A stretch of DNA of 18,268 nucleotides from Lachnospiraceae bacterium UBA3802 (GTDB lineage Bacteria > Bacillota > Clostridia > Lachnospirales > Lachnospiraceae), in NCBI GenBank assembly GCA_002369155.1, contig DFEM01000139.1, positions 1 through 18,268 on the forward strand, written 5' to 3'. The stretch's first letter is position 1, and each line of letters opens with the position of its first letter. The translations under genes were made by a program, and so were the position numbers. Under the pieces are notes generated by a model, which was not told the origin of the DNA, did no database searches, and saw only the letters and a program-made list of their open reading frames with translations. This document shows, piece after piece, positions 8,379 through 15,501 of the stretch.

Positions 8379-8712
8379 GATCTTTTTTGTTTGGAGCAGC
8401 TTTAACCAACGCTCTGAATTCTGGGGAACTCATAAAATGAGCAACCGCATAGAGTTTGTCAAAAGAATCCTTGGAATCAAGAAGATCTTCATAAAGCATA
8501 TCAATTACTCTCGAATCCTTATGCTTAAATTGTTCAAACTCCGCAAGACATACGTAATAATAGAAATTTCGAATGTTCTTCAAATTGCGCATCCAATGGA
8601 ACACAGGACAGATTTGTATGAATATCATTACAAGCATTCGAAATCTGAATATGCGTTCCAGACGTATTTTCTTTAATTGCCGTTCAGTATAATTCTTTTT
8701 GTTTTTTCTCAC
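8368..8712 (-). CDS. Small basic protein of unknown function, last gene of the radical SAM operon
   Basis: I do not recognise this protein. I chose the GTG at 8712 (114 residues) because a near-perfect ribosome binding site, AAGAAGGTGAT, lies just before it; an earlier in-frame GTG at 8742 (124 residues) has only a weak site. The N-terminal third is very basic (RKNKKNYTERQLKKIRLERI). A hydrophobic stretch, MLVMIFIQICPVFHWM (about 26-41), could be an amphipathic or membrane-associated helix. The rest is predicted helical, with aromatic residues (NFYYYVCLAEFEQF) and a basic tail. There is no leader-peptide look (no Gly/Cys/Thr-rich core), so it is unlikely to be a modified precursor. It follows the fifth radical SAM gene by about 50 bases and is closed by the terminator, so it belongs to that operon. 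A partner, chaperone or membrane-tethering role is speculation. Confidence 0.75.
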   Translation of the reverse strand: MRKNKKNYTERQLKKIRLERIFRFRMLVMIFIQICPVFHWMRNLKNIRNFYYYVCLAEFEQFKHKDSRVIDMLYEDLLDSKDSFDKLYAVAHFMSSPEFRALVKAAPNKKDRAQ

Positions 8713-8763
8713 TGCAATCACCTTCTTTCGAGGCGCTTTCACTTTTGGGTTTCCAATCTTTTC

Positions 8764-10083
8764 CTACACTATATTAGGCACGATACCGTGTTTGATGTGA
8801 TACCTGTAAAAAAGGTTTACTCCGAGGTAAAAAACTGCATTGTAGGGTCTTTTTATAATGCAGTCGGTAAATATGGTTCTTTTTAAAATGCACTTTATCG
8901 AATATACATCATTGTAAAGATCCCAATATGCCTTGGTCAGTTCTTCGGGCGTCATGTTTTTGGGAACATGAACTGCTTCGCATGCATTGTAGGAATACAT
9001 GTCCGTATTGTATATTCTGTCCTGTTCCTTCATTTCATCGTAGTACTGAGTACCGGGAATCGGTGTCAGAATATAAAATCTCGGAACGGCAATTTTGTTG
9101 TCCTCTATGAATTTGGCGGTAGCCTTGATGGATTCAAGCGTATCCCCTTCAGCCCCCACTACCATTTCCGTGGAAATATCTATTCCGTGTTTTCTGATGA
9201 TTTTTAACTGCTTTGAATATTCATCAGGATGAGCCCAAGCTTTCTGCATGCCTATAAGACTTTCTCTGCTGATGCTCTCAAGTCCGAAACTTAATGCATA
9301 GCATCCGCTCTTTGAAACTGCAGTCAGAAGCTCTTCGTCTTTGGCAATATCTATTGAGCACTGCGTCATCCAGTGCATCTTTAATTTTGCAATCTCTTTA
9401 CAAAGATCCAGTGCATAATTCCTGTCTGAAAAAAGATTGTCATCAAGCAGAAGAAACTGTTTGAAGCCAAGCTCTTTTATGCGCTTGATGTCTCTTATTA
9501 CATCGGGTATGCTTCTTCTTAAATACTGCCCGTGATAAAGGCAGTAAATTGAGCAGAAACTGCAGGTCTTGGTGCATCCTCTTCCTGCCTGAACGGGAAG
9601 AAAATTGCCGATTCTTTTATTTAATACAAGTTCGTATTTGGGAAGCGGTGTCTCAAGTTTGGTAAGCTTCTTTTTGTAATAATCCTTAAGCGTACCGTTC
9701 AAATAATCGTTAATCATCTCGCCCCAGGTTTCCTCGGAGTCGCCTATCATTACGGCATCGCAGTATTTTTTTGCTTCTTCGGGCATTAAGGACACCATGT
9801 ATCCGCCCAAAATAACGGTCTTTCCGAGTTCCTTGAACTTCTTTGCGATATCGATGGTACGCATTACGGCATGCCCCATGCTGCTGATACCGATAAGCTC
9901 GGCATCCGTGTCAAAAGGAACATCCTCAATCGTCTCATAGCAGAGTTCCACTTCAAAATCATCGGGTGTAAGTGCCGCAAGCAAAGGAAGTGCAAGACCG
10001 ACAAAATATAATCTTTTCTTTTTTACCAATTTCCCGTACTGATCGTAGGGAGTGGGCTGAATTAACAAAAGTTTCTTTTTCAT
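8764..10083 (-). CDS. Radical SAM protein with N-terminal cobalamin-binding-like domain (fifth, divergent member)
   Basis: A 439-residue radical SAM enzyme from the ATG at 10083 (MKKKLLLIQPTP). The frame extends five codons to a TTG at 10098, but the ATG, four bases after the previous stop, is the better start. Residues 3-135 form a Rossmann-like cobalamin-binding domain, including VILGGYMVSLMPEEA (90-104) and a B12 radical SAM-style VMIGDSEETWGEMI (111-124). No DxHxxG motif is present. The [4Fe-4S] cluster ligands are Cys170, Cys174 and Cys177 (GRGCTKTCSFC). The barrel continues through LLLDDNLF, SFGLES and ILTPIPGTQYY, all standard for the BchE-like group. Compared with the four radical SAM proteins upstream it keeps the GDSEE element and uses RGC-TKTC instead of S/G-C-P-x-x-C, so it belongs to another branch and probably does a different reaction. 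Family members include C-methylases, cyclases and hopanoid methylases; the substrate is unknown. Confidence 0.9.
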   Translation of the reverse strand: MKKKLLLIQPTPYDQYGKLVKKKRLYFVGLALPLLAALTPDDFEVELCYETIEDVPFDTDAELIGISSMGHAVMRTIDIAKKFKELGKTVILGGYMVSLMPEEAKKYCDAVMIGDSEETWGEMINDYLNGTLKDYYKKKLTKLETPLPKYELVLNKRIGNFLPVQAGRGCTKTCSFCSIYCLYHGQYLRRSIPDVIRDIKRIKELGFKQFLLLDDNLFSDRNYALDLCKEIAKLKMHWMTQCSIDIAKDEELLTAVSKSGCYALSFGLESISRESLIGMQKAWAHPDEYSKQLKIIRKHGIDISTEMVVGAEGDTLESIKATAKFIEDNKIAVPRFYILTPIPGTQYYDEMKEQDRIYNTDMYSYNACEAVHVPKNMTPEELTKAYWDLYNDVYSIKCILKRTIFTDCIIKRPYNAVFYLGVNLFYRYHIKHGIVPNIV

Positions 10084-10087
10084 AGTT

Positions 10088-11446
10088 TTAAAGTACAATC
10101 AATCTTTTAAGTTTCATAAGCAAAGCGCGAATTATAAAAAACATTCCCTTGAAATATTCATTATCCGCATAAAGCGGGCATTTTCGGTTTTTAAAAGCAA
10201 GCCCCATGGAGAGTTTGTAATACTCAAAAGTAAAGCGTGCAACACTCATGTGCTCGGGCTTTAAAAGACAGTGAAACAAATCCTGCTTTGTAACGTCTTT
10301 GGTAAGAAGTTTATCCTCATAATCCTTATACATCGCAGAGCCCTGCATCGGAGTAAATACGGAAACCGTCGGAATAATATCCCTTGATGCAATCCATTTG
10401 TAGAGTTTCTTAAAATCATCTTTGGTCATCGCCTGATGTACGATAAACAAACCGGCGCAAAAGATATGATTTTCAGAAAGAATACGGATGCACTCTTCGT
10501 TCTCATGTAAAGACACATGCTTGTTGTACGAATCAAGCTCCTCGTCGTTTGTGGCTTCAAGTCCGACCATAACAAGCGAGAGTCCAATCTCGGCAAGTTC
10601 TTTTATGATATCTTCATTGTTGGCAATAAAATCGGCACGTCCGTAAATAAGATATTTTTTATGTATGTCTTTTTCTTTTACAAGCCTTATGAATTCTTTT
10701 AAATACTCTCTGCTTACAAGGAAATTATCGTCGGTAATATGAACTGCAGGAACATCCAAAGATGCTATTTCATCGACAAGTTTATCGACGCTTCTGCACG
10801 CATATCTTCCGCCGTTACGGTTTGTGCAGAAACAGAAATTGCAGTTTCTTTGACAGCTGTAAGAATTCTTTACAAGAGCCAGGGGCTTAAAGCAAAGATA
10901 TCTGAATCGAAATTTGTTTTTGTAAAAATGTGTTCTGTCGGGAACGGGCAGATCTTCCGGTGTCTCGAAAATCTTGGGATTGCTTACCCATTCGCCGTTT
11001 TTCTTATAGCAGATACCGGGAATCTCTTCTATATCCGCATCATCTTTTTTCTCTATATCCTTAACCAGCCTGCACATGTTTTCAAGGCCCGAAAGAAGAT
11101 AAAGGTAATCCGCTTTGGAATCATAAAAATTCTTGTAATTTATTTCCACATGCGAACCGCCCAAAATAACACGGGTATCCGGTTTGTATCTTTTAATTGC
11201 CTCGCAAAGCTTTTTAACACGCTTTTCCTGAGTAATATAACCCGTGATACAGACCACATCCGGTTTTTCTTTTTTCAGTTTCTTTTTTAGGGATATCGCT
11301 TCATACCTTCTGTCATATATTACCGCTTCATGGCCATCTCTTGTGAAAACCGTGTAAAGGTATTCCATTTCAAGAGGTTCATGATCGACAAGGTATGTAA
11401 AACTGAATATCCCGACCGTTTCCGGTTTGATAAGGAGTATTTTCAT
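10088..11446 (-). CDS. Radical SAM protein with N-terminal cobalamin-binding-like domain (type A paralog)
   Basis: A 452-residue member of the four-gene radical SAM family in this operon. The N-terminal Rossmann-like domain (1-130) has HEPLEMEYL (22-30), CITGYITQ (66-73) and LGGSHVEIN (95-103). The cluster motif is CQRNCNFCFC: Cys198, Cys202 and Cys205 as ligands, with an additional Cys207. Downstream come HITDDNFLV, YLIYGRADFIANNEDI, VGLEATNDEELDSYNK and FTPMQGSAMYKDYEDKL, shared with its paralogs. It is closest in motif wording to the protein at 14066-15499 (type A: EPLELEY, GITGY, GGxHxE), although the two are separated by two type B genes. The element read GEGE in most B12 radical SAM enzymes is LLSGLEN here. 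The ATG shares ATGA with the upstream stop (4-base overlap), has no clear ribosome binding site and is probably translated by coupling. Reaction unknown; SAM cleavage and radical chemistry are expected from the motif. Confidence 0.9.
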   Translation of the reverse strand: MKILLIKPETVGIFSFTYLVDHEPLEMEYLYTVFTRDGHEAVIYDRRYEAISLKKKLKKEKPDVVCITGYITQEKRVKKLCEAIKRYKPDTRVILGGSHVEINYKNFYDSKADYLYLLSGLENMCRLVKDIEKKDDADIEEIPGICYKKNGEWVSNPKIFETPEDLPVPDRTHFYKNKFRFRYLCFKPLALVKNSYSCQRNCNFCFCTNRNGGRYACRSVDKLVDEIASLDVPAVHITDDNFLVSREYLKEFIRLVKEKDIHKKYLIYGRADFIANNEDIIKELAEIGLSLVMVGLEATNDEELDSYNKHVSLHENEECIRILSENHIFCAGLFIVHQAMTKDDFKKLYKWIASRDIIPTVSVFTPMQGSAMYKDYEDKLLTKDVTKQDLFHCLLKPEHMSVARFTFEYYKLSMGLAFKNRKCPLYADNEYFKGMFFIIRALLMKLKRLIVL

Positions 11447-12756
11447 TTGTTTTTATATTTTTTGTTAAACATATGTGTTACACCGGCCCAATATATGCGC
11501 GGATAATTTACATAGTAAAGGAAATGGAACTCAAGTTTAAACAAAAGCATGGGCATCTTCGAAGGCTTCATCAAAACGCTCGTACCGCCCGTTCTTCTGT
11601 ATTTGTAATGATACAGTCTGTCTTTGTTTTCCTCGTACACAGGCGTACCCTTAAAAGGAATGAGAATACTGAAAAGTACCCAAATAAGTTTTTCCTTTTT
11701 GATAAATTTGTTGATATTCATAAAATCCTTGTGCGTGAAATCGTAGTTAATTACGAAAAGACCTACACATACCATTTCGTAATCGCGAAGGATTTTAACA
11801 GCGCGCATATTCAGTTCGACGCTCGAATTCTTGTTGTATTTCTCAAGTGTTGTATCTTCTACCGCCTCAAGACCGACAAGCATGTCACGAAAGCCCGCTT
11901 TGTAGATAATCGGGAAAATATCTTCGCATCTGCAGATGCTGTCCGCCCTTGCAAAAATCATAAAAGTCTTTTTTAAATCAAGTTCGATTAACTTTTCGCA
12001 AATGGCCAGAACTCTGTCCTTGTTTACAAGAAAATCATCGTCGATAATGAAGATTTTGTCATTGTCTATGGATATAATTTCATTGATTACATCCTCTACC
12101 GCTCTTTCCCTGTAAGTACAGCTGTTAAACTGTCTGGATATACAGAACTTACAGTTCTGCGGACAGGAAAATGCAGTCTTCATCATTGAAAAGCAGCCCT
12201 TTGCAAGCACACGGAATTTAGGTCTGTTCTCGTAAAAGAAGCTTCTGTCGGGAAGGAGGCCGTAATCGCTTATCGGCTCGCCCTTCTTGTTTAAAAACCA
12301 CTCTCCGTTAATCTTTCCGGCAAACCCCGAACAGGTTTTTAATGTATCGTCATCAAAATCATTTCTGAGGGCCAGTCTGAAAGAATCCAGGCCGTTGTCA
12401 AAAGAAACATAGTCCACATCATCAATCATAAAATCTTCGAAATTAACGACGACTTCGGGACCGCCGACCATAATCTTAACATTCGGTCTTGCTTTTTTTA
12501 ATTTGTGAATGAGTTTAAGTACATACCATGCAGTATTTGACATTATCGAAAATCCGACAATCGTAATACCGTTTTCGTCTACTTTTTTAAGGAGCTGCCT
12601 GAAACGTCCGAAAGCGCTTTCAATACTTTCATCGTGTATAAGACCTTCTTTTCCCTCTGCCTTAACCGCAGCCATGAGATATTCGAGTCCCAGCGGCTCA
12701 AGGCTTGCGACTCTTTTATCATAATGTACTCTTACGAACATGTATTTTTGAGACAT
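11443..12756 (-). CDS. Radical SAM protein with N-terminal cobalamin-binding-like domain (type B paralog)
   Basis: A 437-residue radical SAM protein. The frame opens with an ATG at 12765, but I prefer the ATG at 12756: it overlaps the upstream stop as TAATG and has AAAGGA eight bases before it. The N-terminal domain shows LEPLGLEYLMAAV (19-31), IHDE (40-43) and VGGPEVVVN (97-105), then DDVDYVSFDNGL where relatives have a GEGE element. Cluster ligands are Cys198, Cys202 and Cys205 in FSCPQNCKFCIS. It is the only one of the four without the extra Cys two residues after the third ligand. Further shared motifs are IIDDDFLVNKDRV, FARADSICRCEDI, VGLEAVEDTTLEKYNK and LIPFKGTPVYEENKDRL. Its nearest relative by eye is the neighbour at 12756-14081, suggesting a local tandem duplication or an obligate pair. 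Substrate unknown. Confidence 0.9.
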   Translation of the reverse strand: MSQKYMFVRVHYDKRVASLEPLGLEYLMAAVKAEGKEGLIHDESIESAFGRFRQLLKKVDENGITIVGFSIMSNTAWYVLKLIHKLKKARPNVKIMVGGPEVVVNFEDFMIDDVDYVSFDNGLDSFRLALRNDFDDDTLKTCSGFAGKINGEWFLNKKGEPISDYGLLPDRSFFYENRPKFRVLAKGCFSMMKTAFSCPQNCKFCISRQFNSCTYRERAVEDVINEIISIDNDKIFIIDDDFLVNKDRVLAICEKLIELDLKKTFMIFARADSICRCEDIFPIIYKAGFRDMLVGLEAVEDTTLEKYNKNSSVELNMRAVKILRDYEMVCVGLFVINYDFTHKDFMNINKFIKKEKLIWVLFSILIPFKGTPVYEENKDRLYHYKYRRTGGTSVLMKPSKMPMLLFKLEFHFLYYVNYPRIYWAGVTHMFNKKYKNK

Positions 12757-14081
12757 TAAAACCATCCTTTTCTTTTCGTATCGTACGAAGTGCCAAACAA
12801 TGTTCGAACCATAATCTTGGGATATGTAAGAACATGTATCCAGTAGTACCTTAACATATATTCAAATGAAGACATGTTGGTGGGTTTGAGTGTTATATGC
12901 GTACCGTCCAGTCTCCAGGATTTAAAGTTAATAACTTTATCCTGATATTCAGCATAAGCATCGGTACCCTTGTAGGGTGTAAATATGCCGAATACAACCC
13001 ACAAAAGATTGTTATCTTTGATAAACTTCATAAGCTTTCTGTAATCATCTCTGGTTGCCGTATAATTGATAACAAAAAGTCCGTTGCAGACTATTCCCGC
13101 ATCATGAAGATTCTTAATAGCCATTTCATTATCGTTCTTTGATGTCATCTTGTTATATTCGTCAAGAGTCTCATCGCTTATGGCTTCAAGACCGACCAGA
13201 ATATCCCTGAAACCGGCTTTGTACGCAAGCGGCAGAATATCAGGATTGGCCGCAATAAAATCAGCTCTCGCATACGCCATAAAAGTCTTCTTGATACCGC
13301 GTCTTATTATTTCATTGCAAAAAGCCTCGACTCTCTCTTTGTCAAAGAAAAATGTATCATCAACAAACCAGATTTTATCGTGTTTGATTTCTTCAACTTC
13401 TTCTATTACCTCAGTTAAATCTCGCTCGGTATAAACACCGCTGTTCATCTTGGTACAGTAACAGAAGGAACATGCAAAAGGGCAGGAAAAAGAAGCTTTG
13501 CTTAAAGCATATTTTCCTTTCATGAAAATATAGTTTTTCTTAAGGCCTTTATAAAAAGTGGTTCTGTCGGGTTTATTGATAAAGCCGCATACAGGCTCTC
13601 CTTTTTCTTTAATAACCCACTCTCCGTCTTTTTTAAACGCAATACCCGTCAACTCATCAAGTGCCTTTGGACTTAAATCGCTCTCCCACATTTTCTTTTG
13701 TGTGGAAAGACCGTTATCGTAATAAACATAATCCACGTCATCCACGCAAAATTCCTTATAATTCATCTCAGCTTCGGGACCGCCAACCTGAATTTTAATT
13801 CCGGGGAATTTTTTCTTAAGCTGTTTTGCTCTTTTGTTAATATAATCCACCGTATTGGCATTGGCGTTCAAACCTATGTAATTGTAATTGCCCTTTTCGA
13901 TGATACGGCACATTCTTGCAAAACGAAAAGTCCACGGATGTTGAAATTCATCATGTATATCGCATTTAATTCCCATATCATGAGCAAGACCTGCAACATA
14001 TTCAAGTCCTAAAGGTTCAAGATGTGCAACAATCGATGTATATTTGGGACGTATCAGCAAAATCCTTAATTCTTCCTGCAT
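12756..14081 (-). CDS. Radical SAM protein with N-terminal cobalamin-binding-like domain (type B paralog)
   Basis: A 441-residue radical SAM protein. The ATG at 14081 lies inside the end of the preceding gene (16-base overlap) and has a good site, GAGGGTGA. The N-terminal domain contains ILLIRPKY (7-14), HLEPLGLEYVAGLA (20-33), CDIHDE (40-45) and VGGPEAEMN (99-107), then DDVDYVYYDNGL. After a spacer comes the cluster motif CPFACSFCYC: Cys200, Cys204 and Cys207, with an extra Cys209. Later motifs are WFVDDTFFF, MAYARADFIAANPDI, VGLEAISDETLDEYNK and FTPYKGTDAYAEYQDKV. The C-terminal segment (LKPTNMSSFEYMLRYYWIHVLTYPKI) closely parallels that of the gene downstream, MKPSKM...YPRIYW. Cobalamin binding is plausible from the fold, but no DxHxxG is present, as in many members of this superfamily. 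Reaction unknown. Confidence 0.9.
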   Translation of the reverse strand: MQEELRILLIRPKYTSIVAHLEPLGLEYVAGLAHDMGIKCDIHDEFQHPWTFRFARMCRIIEKGNYNYIGLNANANTVDYINKRAKQLKKKFPGIKIQVGGPEAEMNYKEFCVDDVDYVYYDNGLSTQKKMWESDLSPKALDELTGIAFKKDGEWVIKEKGEPVCGFINKPDRTTFYKGLKKNYIFMKGKYALSKASFSCPFACSFCYCTKMNSGVYTERDLTEVIEEVEEIKHDKIWFVDDTFFFDKERVEAFCNEIIRRGIKKTFMAYARADFIAANPDILPLAYKAGFRDILVGLEAISDETLDEYNKMTSKNDNEMAIKNLHDAGIVCNGLFVINYTATRDDYRKLMKFIKDNNLLWVVFGIFTPYKGTDAYAEYQDKVINFKSWRLDGTHITLKPTNMSSFEYMLRYYWIHVLTYPKIMVRTLFGTSYDTKRKGWF

Positions 14082-15499
14082 TTTTCACCCTCGATTAATT
14101 TTTTCCAATACTGGTTGTTAACTGCAACTGCGCCAATGCTTAATTTGAGTGTATCGTGAAGTCCGTATTTTTTTACCATATACCATCCGCTGACGGGATT
14201 GGCGGTAATTTTATAATACAAAACCATTGTGTACCAATAATATTTTCTGACTGATATATTGTCGGGACGAACTACCAGATGGGCCAGATCCCACTTCTCG
14301 TATTCATCCTCTCTTACGATAAATCTCGGTTTGTATTTTTCATAAATATCAGTTCCGCGAAGAGGCGTCAGTGGCTGAAGATTTACAAACACAAGGCCGA
14401 GTTTTTTAATCCATTTGTAGAGTGCGTTGAAATCTTCCTTTGTCCAGTCGAGTCCGAGGATAAAAGTGCCGTAACATTCGACATCGTATTTCTTTAAAAT
14501 ACCAACCGCCTTTTCATTAATAGCCACATTTGTTCTTTTGTTGTAATCGTCAAGCTGCCTCGAATCACAGGATTCAAGTCCGACAATAACCGCACGAAGT
14601 CCGACCTCTTTGAAACGCTTTATGACATCTTCGTTTGAAGCGACATAATCCGCACGTCCGTAAATCAGATATTTCTTGTTAATGCCTCTTTGTTCCAAAA
14701 GATCGCAGAACTTAAGAATTCTTTCCCTTCCGACAAGAAAATCGTCATCTACGATATAAATCTCAGTCTCGGGAATCTGTTCAAGTTCATTTACGATATC
14801 TTCGAGATCTCTCGCAAAATACTGGTCATCCATTATCTGACGACAGAAGCAGAATTTGCAGTTGTAAGGACATCCGAACGAAGTCTTGATAAGAGTACAG
14901 TTTCTGTGAAACATGTAATAATATTTCGAACGGTATTTATCAACTTTGTTTCTGTCGGGATAAAGATAATTAAAGGTTGTATCTTTCTTCGGTGGTTTCT
15001 TTCCGGGTACGTAAATACACTCTATTTCATCATCGTTAACGACTATTTCGGATGTTTTGTTTTCTGCATTTTCCGAATCCTGATTTTTCTTTTCGGATTT
15101 ATCAAGTTTGTTTAAAATATCAATAAAAGTCCTAATCCCGTTCGCCCTGATAATATAGTCAACATAAGGGGATACAAAATCCTCGGGATTAACCTCGGCA
15201 TGTACTCCTCCGATGATTGTCGTAATGTTTTCGTTAACTTCCTTGGCCTCTTTTGCATATCTTTTCATAATGTTGACATGCGAAATATACCCTGTAATTC
15301 CTACAACATCGGGGTTGTAAAGTTTTACAAAGTACGCCACGTTTTTCTTTTCGATTATCATGTCGACGATCGTACATGTATGTCCCAGCGCTTCGATATT
15401 CGCCGAGATATACTCGAGTTCCAGCGGCTCGCAAATCATTACGTTCTGGAGTCCTATTGTCTCTTTATCAGGTCGCGGTCTAAAAAGAAGTACGTTCAC
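14066..15499 (-). CDS. Radical SAM protein with N-terminal cobalamin-binding-like domain (type A paralog, with acidic insert)
   Basis: A 477-residue radical SAM protein, the first and longest of the four paralogs. It starts with GTG at 15499; the site AAGGAG is formed by the last codons of the preceding acyltransferase gene, with only two bases between the genes. The N-terminal domain has CEPLELEYI (23-31), GITGYISH (67-74) and IGGVHAEVN (96-104). Residues 133-160 are a charged, low-complexity insert (KSEKKNQDSENAENK and on) absent from the other three. Cluster ligands are Cys210, Cys214 and Cys217 in CPYNCKFCFC, with an extra Cys219. Shared core motifs are IVDDDFLVGRERI, YLIYGRADYVASNEDV, VGLESCDSRQLDDYNK and LTPLRGTDIYEKYKPRF. 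It pairs by motif with the gene at 10088-11446. Expected to bind a [4Fe-4S] cluster and SAM; cobalamin use is possible but not shown. Substrate unknown, perhaps carrier-protein bound given the neighbours. Confidence 0.9.
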   Translation of the reverse strand: MNVLLFRPRPDKETIGLQNVMICEPLELEYISANIEALGHTCTIVDMIIEKKNVAYFVKLYNPDVVGITGYISHVNIMKRYAKEAKEVNENITTIIGGVHAEVNPEDFVSPYVDYIIRANGIRTFIDILNKLDKSEKKNQDSENAENKTSEIVVNDDEIECIYVPGKKPPKKDTTFNYLYPDRNKVDKYRSKYYYMFHRNCTLIKTSFGCPYNCKFCFCRQIMDDQYFARDLEDIVNELEQIPETEIYIVDDDFLVGRERILKFCDLLEQRGINKKYLIYGRADYVASNEDVIKRFKEVGLRAVIVGLESCDSRQLDDYNKRTNVAINEKAVGILKKYDVECYGTFILGLDWTKEDFNALYKWIKKLGLVFVNLQPLTPLRGTDIYEKYKPRFIVREDEYEKWDLAHLVVRPDNISVRKYYWYTMVLYYKITANPVSGWYMVKKYGLHDTLKLSIGAVAVNNQYWKKLIEGEKCRKN

Positions 15500-15501
15500 T
15501 T

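Noticed and set aside
8368..8712. Small protein as a RiPP precursor for the radical SAM enzymes
   Set aside because: No Cys/Thr/Gly/Ser-rich core, no double-Gly or other leader cleavage site, and the associated radical SAM proteins lack SPASM or RRE-like domains; the ACP/ligase context points away from RiPPs.
10081..10098. TTG start at 10098 for the fifth radical SAM gene
   Set aside because: No ribosome binding site supports it, and the ATG at 10083 immediately precedes the typical first strand (KKKLLLIQP).
10739..11290. Plus-strand open frame of 183 codons inside a radical SAM gene
   Set aside because: Lies fully antisense to a well-supported enzyme gene, has an unusual Cys/Phe/Ile-rich composition and no recognisable motif; it is a shadow of the minus-strand codon pattern.
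11473..11976. Plus-strand open frame of 167 codons
   Set aside because: Antisense to the radical SAM gene at 11443-12756, low-complexity basic/aromatic translation and no plausible domain.
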